Of a DNA stretch of 23,835 nt, positions 15,526 through 22,965 are shown one piece after another. Position 1 is the stretch's first letter, and each line of letters starts with the position of its first letter. A program made the translations under genes and the position numbers. Under the pieces are notes generated by a model. It did not search any database, was not told the DNA's origin, and worked only from the letters and a program-made list of their open reading frames with translations. This DNA is from Symbiodinium natans (taxonomy: Eukaryota; Sar; Dinophyceae; Suessiales; Symbiodiniaceae): assembly GCA_905221605.1 (NCBI GenBank), contig CAJNDS010001307.1, positions 1-23,835 on the forward strand, given 5' to 3'.

Positions 15526-18324
15526 GGGCGAGCAGTTGTGCCCCGCCACCACAGCACCATCTTCTCTAACCACCCATGTGGTCCAGTAAGGCTTCACATC
15601 GCCCCACTTGGAAAGATCCTTGTGCTGGGAGCCGAGGCTGAGCTTCATGGAATGGCTCTTCTTCCATATCTTCCCACTCAGCATGCCATATGCAGTGGGA
15701 ACTGGAGCATCTTTGGGCGTAGTCCTAAACCCTACCGCCCATTGCTGGATGGTCGAGGACCTGACCCTAACTAAACCTCCTGTCCTATCCAAAGTTGCAA
15801 GGACGGAGTTGACCTCTAGGCCCACCTCATGGGCCTCAAGGTCGCCCTCAAGCGGAGGTTCGGGCTCCTCCCGCTCGGCTATCTCTACCGAGATATCGAC
15901 TGCCTCTTTCTCGATGCAGGCGGGGCAGCGAGAAAACAGGTAGGTCCGCTTGCCGCAGATGCACAGACCCTCATGGTCCCAGAGGGGTCGTGACGGTTCG
16001 TCCAGCATCCCTCTAATGCTGGCATCATCAATGGAACGAACCGCGTCCAGCCTCAAGGACCGCAGAACCTCCGCCCCCAATGCCTGCTTCCCTACGATCC
16101 CAAAACCTCGCAGGGGAGGCTCCGGAAAATCCTTCTTGAGTTCCGGACAAGCCTCGGCCACTTCCAAGTGGCCTTGCTGCGTGCGCCAAAGGCGTGGCCG
16201 CACCGCCCAGATAGCCTTGATGCCTGCCCAAGCCTCTCCTACAGCCCTGGCTTCCTTGCGCTGCAGGTTCCTTGCTTGGAGCGTGAGCTCAACAACCAAA
16301 GGCCACCTAAGGACGGCTGTGACAAGCCCGCCTTGCCCAAGTCCTACGAGGAACTGCGGACGAAACCCCGAAGCTTCCCTAAGAACCTTGGCACACGAAG
16401 TAAGCAAGTCGACCCTGATCCGCTTGATCTTCTTGGTCCCTGCGAGCCTGCCGGCCCCGCAATCAAAATGCGAGGCAAGCCCGTCGGTATCCTCAAACGG
16501 ACCCCAACAACCCCTGACAGCCACAGAAACTCCAGGGAGGCTCGCTTGAAAAACGCGCCTGATTTCAGTCAGCTCTGCGTCCTGCTCTTTCCAACGCGCG
16601 TAGTCAAAGACAACCATGACGCGCACCGGAAGGGCTGCGACGACGCACATCGGCACAGCCGCGGCCTGGACACGGCCCGCAGGCTCTGGGACGGCGTCGT
16701 TGCCGACCGCCCAGGGCACGGGTCCGTCACCCTCAGTACCCTCTCCGAGGTACTGGTCCAGGTCGAAACCTCGGAGTTGGCCCGAAAGGCCCTCGAGATC
16801 TTTCGTCCTCGCCGCAAGGAGCGCATCCCGATCTTTGGGATTGCGGCTAAAACTGTCACCCAGCGTCGCTGAGCGACCGCTAAGGCTCCTTATTTCGGAC
16901 CCATCCATAAGGATTTCCGCAACCCACCGGACGAGTTTCGGATCCATTCCGATGTCCGACGTTTGCGCTCGGGTAAGGTTGGCATGATCTGTCCAACACA
17001 GAGTCCGAATAGAGCCAAACATGCGGCGTGTCGCCCGCTTTACCTCGAGCTGGGCAAACGCCTCCTGTATCAAGGGCGGCCAGTTCTGCTGCGCGGGGGT
17101 CAAGCTCTTTGAGTGCGTCATAAGCACTTTGAGCTGACTCAAGTCACGCGTCATCTGCACGACGCTGCCCCCTACCGCGATGCCCGACGCATCCGCGATC
17201 TGCTCAAGGGGACACGACCCATCCGCAGCAGAGGCCTCATCGAAGGTAGCCAAATTGATGCGGTTCTGCATCATGCGCTTAATCGCTTTAAAGGCTTTGC
17301 AACCCTCGGTGGCGGCTGAGCCCAGCCCGCCTTCAGGAAAGACGGCGCCTGGCTTCTGCCACTGCCCTAAAATCTTGGCTGCGTGCCCATACTCAACAGG
17401 CAGGTAGCCGCGCAACCAGTTTGCGCAACCCAAAAATTGCTGAATGTGAAGCTTCTCCCAGAGCGGGGGAAAGTCAATCACCGCCTGACAACGCTCTTCG
17501 TCAGGCGAACTCCCGTCCCGCCCAATGTTGTGTCCTAGGAGCTTACCTTTGGAGACACAAACTTCGGCCTTACTGATCCCAAAGGACCCAAACAAGATTG
17601 ACTTATCAAGGAAACCCTCTAAGGAAACGAGGTGGTCGAGGAGGTGCGGGCACGCCTTAGGGTGCCGGGCGCGCATATCTGCCGCGAGCTGCTCATAATA
17701 ATAGTCCGTTGGAGGCTCTTCGATCATCTTGTCGATATCCCAGCTCTCCACGATATGATAGCTCGGGCAGCGCGCCGTGTCGACCGCGTCTGCCGGGCGC
17801 ACAGCGTCACTTGCGCCTCTTCCAGCCGTGGCCGATCCCTCACGCCAGCCAGCCCAGCGTGGCCCCTTGCGCGTCCTAAAGACCGCGAGGCGTTCGGTGA
17901 CGGGAACCTCATCGCTGCACGCAACGCTTTCCGCCACACGCAAATCCCTCGTGTCCCAAAGACGCCACGCCTCACCTGCGCGCTGAAGCAAGCACGTTTC
18001 GTAAGGCGCCTTCTCGACCGCCACGGTCCCAAGGTCCTTCTGCGCAGGGCGCCTACCCCACACAGACGCGTAACCACCTGGCGCCTCCCACCAGCTGTCG
18101 ACGCTTGGAAGGTGGTCCAAGCAAGTAAGCACTCCAGGCTCCTCAACAGGGCGCCCAACCGGGCCGCTCCCGCCCCACACCGAAGCGAGAACAGTCACCG
18201 CAGCAAGGACCGATAGCACACCGATCCTGGCGCCGGTACGCAGCCGCCCAAGGACCGCGCACACGAGGAACAACCTTGGAAGCTTCTTGCCGCGGCCCTG
18301 GACGCGGACCCGCAAGCAAAGCAC
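15517..18324 (-). CDS. Pol ORF2: RT thumb/connection, RNase H and unknown domain
   Basis: Numbered from the GTG at 18324 (935 codons). The frame follows a TGA at 18330-18328, has no Met for about 200 codons and overlaps the Gag end in the -1 frame, as in retroviral gag-pol. Residues about 30-52 are hydrophobic (GVLSVLAAVTVLASVW). Residues about 215-350 are the RT thumb/connection (LDHLVSLEGFLDKS, LLGHNIGRDG, IQQFLGCANWLRGYL), with no fingers/palm upstream. RNase H spans about 357-495. Residues about 565-725 form an unrecognised domain containing FDYARWKEQDAELTEIRR and FLVGLGQGGLVTAVL. A Cys-rich ribbon (CICGKRTYLFSRCPAC) lies near 786-803. The C-terminus ends at the candidate frameshift site before integrase. 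Confidence 0.85.
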   Translation of the reverse strand: MLCLRVRVQGRGKKLPRLFLVCAVLGRLRTGARIGVLSVLAAVTVLASVWGGSGPVGRPVEEPGVLTCLDHLPSVDSWWEAPGGYASVWGRRPAQKDLGTVAVEKAPYETCLLQRAGEAWRLWDTRDLRVAESVACSDEVPVTERLAVFRTRKGPRWAGWREGSATAGRGASDAVRPADAVDTARCPSYHIVESWDIDKMIEEPPTDYYYEQLAADMRARHPKACPHLLDHLVSLEGFLDKSILFGSFGISKAEVCVSKGKLLGHNIGRDGSSPDEERCQAVIDFPPLWEKLHIQQFLGCANWLRGYLPVEYGHAAKILGQWQKPGAVFPEGGLGSAATEGCKAFKAIKRMMQNRINLATFDEASAADGSCPLEQIADASGIAVGGSVVQMTRDLSQLKVLMTHSKSLTPAQQNWPPLIQEAFAQLEVKRATRRMFGSIRTLCWTDHANLTRAQTSDIGMDPKLVRWVAEILMDGSEIRSLSGRSATLGDSFSRNPKDRDALLAARTKDLEGLSGQLRGFDLDQYLGEGTEGDGPVPWAVGNDAVPEPAGRVQAAAVPMCVVAALPVRVMVVFDYARWKEQDAELTEIRRVFQASLPGVSVAVRGCWGPFEDTDGLASHFDCGAGRLAGTKKIKRIRVDLLTSCAKVLREASGFRPQFLVGLGQGGLVTAVLRWPLVVELTLQARNLQRKEARAVGEAWAGIKAIWAVRPRLWRTQQGHLEVAEACPELKKDFPEPPLRGFGIVGKQALGAEVLRSLRLDAVRSIDDASIRGMLDEPSRPLWDHEGLCICGKRTYLFSRCPACIEKEAVDISVEIAEREEPEPPLEGDLEAHEVGLEVNSVLATLDRTGGLVRVRSSTIQQWAVGFRTTPKDAPVPTAYGMLSGKIWKKSHSMKLSLGSQHKDLSKWGDVKPYWTTWVVREDGAVVAGHNCSPRP
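16824..17690 (-). other. RT thumb/connection half plus complete RNase H
   Basis: The thumb motif FLGCANWLRGYL corresponds to the FLGxxNYYRxF box of gypsy RTs. In RNase H all four acidic positions can be identified in ORF2: Asp378 (ADASGIAVGG), Glu421 (IQEAFAQL), Asp446 (WTDHANL) and Asp490 (LGDSFSR). The segment needs the palm encoded at 11420-11950 to make a polymerase. Confidence 0.88.
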
Positions 18325-18327
18325 GGG
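18195..18327 (-). other. Gag/ORF2 overlap in the -1 frame
   Basis: Gag ends at a TGA at 18197-18195, while ORF2 is open from 18327 in the -1 frame, giving a 133-nt overlap. This is the architecture used for -1 programmed frameshifting. I scanned the overlap for an X XXY YYZ heptamer in the Gag frame and saw none. The Gag side encodes Cys pairs (CADC, CFAC, CSSC) that may form a zinc ribbon. Confidence 0.5.
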
Positions 18328-21300
18328 TCATGGTCAACCGAAGCAACGGCGACCCCACAATCCGCACATGCCTGCGGAGACGGCTCTGACTCGAACACCG
18401 TCTCAATCGCGCCACAACCACAAGCCGCAGTGCTGACGAGGCCGGAACGCACTTCCGCAACAACCTCGCCCGGCTGGAGAGAGTGATCACACTCTTGGGC
18501 TGCAAGCAAAACAAACCCTTTACCCTCTCCTGTGGGCCAGAGACCTGGCACAGCCTCAACCCCACACTCAACCGGAAGCACAACCTCGGACAGGGATCCC
18601 TCTGCGGAGACTCCTGCCTCCCGCACGACTGGCACCAGCACCCCATCACCTGGCGAGAGCTCGAGCGGCTCTTCCCCGTCATAGCGGAGAAGCTCACGAC
18701 TTCCGCCCCCAGGCTCGGTGCATGACGCGTCGTCCAGGCTTGACAACCGCGCTTCAAAGGCATAGACCCTGTCCTTCCGAGTCCTACTGTGATCTTCACA
18801 TCTGGGCATCCTGATTCCCAGCGTGTCGAGGACGTGAAAGTCGGGACCCGGCCTGAATCCCAAGCCCATCCTTCCGGCGCAGTCCAGCGCTCTGCCGCCG
18901 AGGATAAGCCCGTGCCAATCGGACGTACCCCTGGCTGCGATTTTACATCGCACGAAAATTTCGGTGTTGGGGCGACAGTCGTCCGCCGTCCTGCCTTCCA
19001 GCAGCGTGACGCGCAAGACTGCTGCCCCCTTCAGAGGAACGGGGGCTCCCGAAGCAATTCCATGCACGTATTCGGGGTGGACCCACTTTTCAAGTCTCAC
19101 GACCGGGAAGCCGGGATCCTCAGTGCCGATCCCCAGCTCTGCAGCCCGGTTCATCATGCCTACCACGAGTTCCTCGGTCACGTGGTTTGCGCCGGCGCAA
19201 CCGTCGAGCATGCACTCGACCTTACGGTCGAGGACCTGGACCACCGTCCTGTACTGGTAGCCTCCTGGCGCGTTGTCCGCCAGGTTCCACCAGTCCTTCG
19301 GCAGATCGTCCAGGGTGGCGAACTTGTCCCGCCCGCCCTTGCTTAACGGAAGCGCGTGCTGCTGCACCGCGGCGTGTCCTGCGGCTCCTAAGACGCCTGC
19401 CTGGACGCCTGAGCTGCCTATCTGGACACTGAACGCGGCGAAGGGGTTAGACATGGAAGCACCGGAGGGCGGGGCCCAGTTGGCAGGCAAGGCCGGCGTC
19501 CCTCCTGAGGTCGTCAGGTTGTGGACCATGTCGCAGCTGGCTCCTTTCTTGCACGACCCATTCTTGGAGAAAAAGGGGCAAACAGTGCCTGGTGGCTTTG
19601 CCGCGCCTTTGGCCGCAGCCTTAGGCTTTGCGTTGGCCTTTGCCTTGCCACCTCCCTTCCCCTTGCCTTTACCTTTCGCAGTGGCAAAGGTTTGGTCACC
19701 CTTCTTGGCCGCGAGAGCTTTTCTGCGAAGCTCCTTGTCGTGGCTGTACGGGCAGGCATCCCCTTTCGGGCAATTCCCATGATCGCGAAAGTGGAAGCAG
19801 ATCTTCTTGTCCGCTCCTTTGCCAGCTCCCTTCGACGCAGCAGCAAACGTCTGGTCCGCGCCAGCTTTGGCCGCGGCAGCTGCTCCTTTCGCAGCAGCCT
19901 TCGCAGCGGCCTTGAGACTCTTAATCTCCTTCTGAGCCTCGGCTAGCGCGACCGCCGGGTCCGCGCTCTGCGAACCGGTCGCCGTGTACACAGAGTGGGA
20001 AACAGCCCTGTGAGCTGCTTCCCTCTGCTCGTACTCCAGAACGACCTTGTGGCTCTCCTCCCAAGTCTGCGGTCCTCGCAACCCGCCATCCTTGGGATCG
20101 CCAGGCCACAACCGTTTGTCGTTCCGGATCTCCTTTTGGAGATACGGGGGCATCTTGCGGAGGTACGAGAGATACAACTCTCGTGGGGTCTTCCCAAGAC
20201 CTACCGCCTCAAGGTCCGCGATCGAGGCCTCAAACAAAGGCTCGAATTGGTGGCCTGTGAGCTTACCCTTAGCGAGAGAGGCATGCTCACCATCCACGCG
20301 GACTTCTCTTTCCTCCCGCGATTCCCCGAACATCAAGTGCTTGTTCTTGATGCGGTCATACACCGCCTGTGGATCTGAGAGAACCTCTCCCGACTTCCAC
20401 GCTGCGCGGTACGCGTTCGTGTACGTCTTCATGCGCGAGCCGCGGCAGCGCCCGCGTAGCGCTAGCAGCTTTTCGCGCGCACTCATACCGCGACAGTTGT
20501 TGGCCAGCGCGCAGACGTCCTCGAACTCCTCGTAGAACAGGACAACGTCTCGCGCGTCCGACTTGTCGGCGGTCAGCGTCGGCCACGTGAGGTCAGTTTT
20601 GACCGTAGTTATGGAGCTTTGCCCGCCCCTCTGCGCTAACGCTTCTTTCAGCGCTTCAGTTTGGGCGGCGAGTGCGGCGGCGAAATCGCCCGCCGGGTGT
20701 TGGGACCCGGTCTGCGAACCTCCGCCGTCTGAACCTCGCTTCAGGGCTTCTATCTCCATCTCCAGCGCAGCAAGCTTCGCGCGCAAAGGGGAATCGCCGT
20801 CCGTCGCGCCCAGGACACGGGCCGCGGAAGGACCACCTGCAACCTCAGCAGTGTGCAAACCTCCACGGTCCAAACCTTCCCCCAACCCACTTGCAGTCGC
20901 AGGCTGTGGGAGCCCTGGGGAACGCGGCCCCACGGCTTCAACCGGCACATCGGACGGGGAGCTCCAAACCTTCTCTTGGCTCGAGCTTTCTTTTCCCCCT
21001 AACGCGAGGATAAGCTCCCCGATGCATTGGATTTCGCGCTGAATCTCCTCTGCGTCTTCGGGGTCCTCGCCACCGCGCAAAGCCGCGACCGAGAACCTGG
21101 TCCGCAGCCGACGGACCATCTTGGAGAACTCATCCGCAAGGAGGGTGGCTTTGGTGCTTAAGGCGTCAAGGTCACGGGAGCTCACCGTGACTCCATGCGC
21201 TTTCAGCGCGAGGACAATCCGCGAAACGCGCGTCAAGTAGTCCGCGACCGGTTCTTGGTCTGGACGGACAATCGCGCGCAGCTCCGCCTGCAAGCCCTCT

Positions 21301-21662
21301 GCGGTGCCTGGCACTGAACCTGCTGTCGACGGCGGACCGGACGGTCCCGCCGGGCGGGACCCTGGTGCCGTAGCGGGGACATAGGCAGCACCGGTAGGGA
21401 CCATGGCCAGCTCCCTAGCCGCGGCGCTGACGTCCACCCGCGGCGGACTGTCGCCTCCAGCGCCCGAGGCCTCAGGGACTAGCTCGGAGTCCTCTTCTTC
21501 TTCCTCTTCATCCTCGTCCTCGTCTTCGGCGTCATGGAGGAACTTCATGACTTTCCGCCAGAGAGCCGCCTCTTGCTCTGGCGTAGTGCTGACCCCATCC
21601 CGCTTGCACAACGGACGGCTGCCAGTCTCCCTACGCCACTTAAGCCAAGCGACGTAGCTCAT
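18195..21662 (-). CDS. Gag polyprotein with CCCH fingers and protease-like segment
   Basis: The frame opens after a TAA near 21780, but the first ATG is at 21662 (ERMSYVAWLKW), used here as start (1155 aa). Residues about 44-58 are an acidic run. A capsid-like helical region lies at about 358-554 (TWPTLTADKSDARDVVLFYE, then LYLSYLRKMPPYLQKEIR and VLEYEQREAAHRA). The nucleocapsid region has two CCCH fingers of CX8CX5CX3H form, at about 619-643 (CFHFRDHGNCPKGDACPYSH) and 692-717 (CPFFSKNGSCKKGASCDMVH), joined by a Lys/Gly/Ala-rich basic linker. Using CCCH instead of CCHC knuckles is unusual for gypsy but seen in dinoflagellate elements, as far as I recall. Near 817-825, MLDGCAGANHV and, further on, LILGGRAL resemble a retropepsin with an altered active site. 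A Cys-rich C-terminus overlaps ORF2. Confidence 0.85.
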   Translation of the reverse strand: MSYVAWLKWRRETGSRPLCKRDGVSTTPEQEAALWRKVMKFLHDAEDEDEDEEEEEEDSELVPEASGAGGDSPPRVDVSAAARELAMVPTGAAYVPATAPGSRPAGPSGPPSTAGSVPGTAEGLQAELRAIVRPDQEPVADYLTRVSRIVLALKAHGVTVSSRDLDALSTKATLLADEFSKMVRRLRTRFSVAALRGGEDPEDAEEIQREIQCIGELILALGGKESSSQEKVWSSPSDVPVEAVGPRSPGLPQPATASGLGEGLDRGGLHTAEVAGGPSAARVLGATDGDSPLRAKLAALEMEIEALKRGSDGGGSQTGSQHPAGDFAAALAAQTEALKEALAQRGGQSSITTVKTDLTWPTLTADKSDARDVVLFYEEFEDVCALANNCRGMSAREKLLALRGRCRGSRMKTYTNAYRAAWKSGEVLSDPQAVYDRIKNKHLMFGESREEREVRVDGEHASLAKGKLTGHQFEPLFEASIADLEAVGLGKTPRELYLSYLRKMPPYLQKEIRNDKRLWPGDPKDGGLRGPQTWEESHKVVLEYEQREAAHRAVSHSVYTATGSQSADPAVALAEAQKEIKSLKAAAKAAAKGAAAAAKAGADQTFAAASKGAGKGADKKICFHFRDHGNCPKGDACPYSHDKELRRKALAAKKGDQTFATAKGKGKGKGGGKAKANAKPKAAAKGAAKPPGTVCPFFSKNGSCKKGASCDMVHNLTTSGGTPALPANWAPPSGASMSNPFAAFSVQIGSSGVQAGVLGAAGHAAVQQHALPLSKGGRDKFATLDDLPKDWWNLADNAPGGYQYRTVVQVLDRKVECMLDGCAGANHVTEELVVGMMNRAAELGIGTEDPGFPVVRLEKWVHPEYVHGIASGAPVPLKGAAVLRVTLLEGRTADDCRPNTEIFVRCKIAARGTSDWHGLILGGRALDCAGRMGLGFRPGPDFHVLDTLGIRMPRCEDHSRTRKDRVYAFEARLSSLDDASCTEPGGGSRELLRYDGEEPLELSPGDGVLVPVVREAGVSAEGSLSEVVLPVECGVEAVPGLWPTGEGKGFVLLAAQECDHSLQPGEVVAEVRSGLVSTAACGCGAIETVFESEPSPQACADCGVAVASVDHDPCFACGSASRAAARSFQGCSSCARSLGGCVPAPGSVCYRSLLR

Positions 21663-21767
21663 CCGCTCGGGATAGGGAACGTCTCCACCCTCGATAGCTT
21701 CGAGGAGGGTGACGCCCTCAGCCTGACCTGCAACCTCTGCGGACAATGCCGCAACACAAGGCGAATA

Positions 21768-21832
21768 GCCGCGCCTTGGTTAGCAGGCCGCAGGCGTGGC
21801 ACGCGAAGCGCCGCGCCTTGGTTAACAGGCCG
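21768..21832 (-). repeat. 42-bp-period direct repeat before gag
   Basis: On the plus strand GCCGCGCCTTGGTTAGCAGG at 21768 recurs as GCCGCGCCTTGGTTAACAGG at 21810. Both continue CCG, differ at one base in 23 and are offset by 42 bp. The second copy runs straight into the homopolymer tract. Confidence 0.85.
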
Positions 21833-21833
21833 G

Positions 21834-21866
21834 AAAAAAAAAAAAAAAAACTGAAAAAAAAAAAAA

Positions 21867-21925
<59 letters not shown>

Positions 21926-21941
21926 AACATACAAAAAAAAA

Positions 21942-21978
<37 letters not shown>

Positions 21979-21983
21979 AAAAA
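21834..21983 (-). repeat. About 150-bp poly(A)/poly(T) tract in the leader
   Basis: On the plus strand this is A-only except for CTG at 21851 and a few isolated C bases. It is poly(U) in the element RNA. The word GCGTGGCAC occurs on both sides (about 21794 and 21990), which could be a target duplication around an inserted A-tailed sequence. Length and interruptions may be unreliable if the assembly came from noisy reads. Confidence 0.85.
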
Positions 21984-22083
21984 CACAAGCGTGGCACACA
22001 GTCCACGCGTCCAGGTCACGGACCGCGACAGACAAGCAAAGCAATGCTTGCCCACTCGGGCCGTAGGCACAAGAGCTGTACGT

Positions 22084-22101
22084 TTCCCATAACAGCCCCC
22101 A
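22084..22101 (-). other. Primer-binding site, probably tRNA-Pro
   Basis: In sense, two bases after the 5' LTR comes TGGGGGCTGTTATGGGAA. The first eight bases, TGGGGGCT, are those complementary to a eukaryotic tRNA-Pro 3' end including CCA. The remainder diverges from the animal tRNA-Pro I remember, and the dinoflagellate tRNA was not available for comparison. Confidence 0.6.
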
Positions 22102-22103
22102 AT

Positions 22104-22397
22104 TGTGAAGTCGACCAGCACTGGACTTGCACTAAGCCAATGCAATCACAGCCCGGTCACGCTGTTTTACGACTTCGCGAGTCCAAGCACTTGTGCAGCT
22201 ACGCCTGAGTGCGTCCGGTCGGACCGCACAGCAACCTAGGAGCTACTGTACGACACTACCGTGCTCAAAGGCACAAGCTCAGTACTTGAGCCAAAACATT
22301 GGCATTGTTACGAATTGCAAAACTACACATGCAAGGGAAAACAACAAGCTGCACTAGCACTAAGCAAGCACTCCATGCATGCTTTGACCTGCTCACA
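22104..22397 (-). repeat. 5' LTR (right copy)
   Basis: This is the 294-bp partner of 5015-5308, with no difference seen by eye. It lies upstream of gag on the minus strand and should therefore drive transcription. Its outer end abuts the AGTATAT array. Confidence 0.95.
22285..22303 (-). promoter_or_regulatory. DinoSL-like segment in the 5' LTR
   Basis: This is the copy of the 5196-5214 segment in the transcription-driving LTR. It lies about 95 bp from the outer end, in sense orientation, a position compatible with the start of the transcribed (R) region. That placement is inference only. Confidence 0.55.
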
Positions 22398-22895
22398 ATA
22401 TAGTGTATAGTATATAGTATATAGTATATAGTATATAGTATATAATATATAGTATCTAGTATATAGTATAGTATATAATATATAGTATATATACTATATA
22501 ATATATAATATATCGTATATAGTATATCGTATATCGTATATAATATATAGTATATACTATATACTATACACCATATACTAAAGACTTTTTACTATATACT
22601 ATATGCTACATACTATATACTATATACTACTATATACTATATACTATATACTACATACTCTGTACTCTGTACTATATACTATATACTATATACTTTATAC
22701 TATATACTATATACTATATACTATACACTATATACTATATACTATATACTACTACACACTATATACTATATACTAAAAACATACTAAAGACTTTATACAA
22801 TATACTACATACTGTATACAAAACACTATATTATATATAAACAACAAAATACAAAAAAAATATATTATACGATATATATACATATACATATATAT
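22398..22895. repeat. AT-rich microsatellite, right half
   Basis: AGTATAT units run from the LTR border to about 22555. They then switch to the complementary ACTATAT units up to about 22770 before decaying into irregular AT sequence. With the left half, the empty site would read ACTATAT, AGTATAT, ACTATAT, which is strongly self-complementary. No gene is present. Confidence 0.9.
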
Positions 22896-22917
22896 GGTTC
22901 AGCGTCGAGCGTCTGGG

Positions 22918-22949
22918 CCCCCCCCCCCCCATGGATCCCCCCCCCCCCC
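22918..22949. repeat. Twin poly(C) runs
   Basis: Thirteen Cs (22918-22930), then ATGGAT, then thirteen Cs (22937-22949). The runs mark the border between the AT block and the telomere-like array and are typical error sites in assemblies. Confidence 0.85.
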
Positions 22950-22965
22950 AAGTCTACTCTACGGT

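Larger units (their letters stand above)
5763..22028 (-). repeat. Dispersed GC-rich motif, about ten copies within the element
   Basis: Plus-strand consensus CCAGGNCACGGNCCGCAG, often preceded by GCGG. Copies start near 5763, 6759, 9850, 10814, 10878, 10953, 16665, 18298 (one extra base), 20811 and 22011, with a weaker one at 16710. All have the same orientation. Where coding, at least two reading frames are used (AGRVMAA or AGRVQAA versus CGPCPGR), and two copies are untranslated, so conservation is at nucleotide level. The listed span covers all copies; the intervening sequence is not part of the repeat. Confidence 0.7.
21663..22083 (-). other. 5' leader of the element
   Basis: This is the stretch between the primer-binding site and the Gag ATG. 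It has no ORF of its own apart from the 5' extension of the Gag frame (from about 21778). It holds a 42-bp-period direct repeat, a long U-rich tract in sense orientation and one copy of the dispersed motif at 22011-22028. In retroelements this region would carry packaging and translation signals, but none can be named from sequence alone. Confidence 0.6.
5015..22397 (-). mobile_element. 17.4-kb Ty3/gypsy-related LTR retrotransposon with accessory domains
   Basis: Both ends are 294-bp direct repeats that look identical by eye, with TGTGA/TCACA termini. They are flanked by ATAT at 5011-5014 and 22398-22401, a possible 4-bp target duplication that cannot be proven inside an AT array. In sense (minus) order it contains: 5' LTR, primer-binding site, U-rich leader, Gag-protease, RT thumb plus RNase H, integrase, methyltransferase-like segment, RT fingers/palm, Tpt1-like domain, zinc fingers, PLD-family ORF, polypurine tract and 3' LTR. 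The gypsy affinity comes from the RT motifs (VVDYRRVN, FVDAVSGFNQI, YVDD), RNase H and the GPY/F-like integrase C-terminus. Near-identical LTRs indicate recent insertion. The length is far above the usual 5-10 kb, and the RT order is abnormal. Confidence 0.93.

Noticed and set aside
21659-22145. Poly-Phe and poly-Lys open frames.
   Set aside because: They are translations of the homopolymer tract in the element leader.
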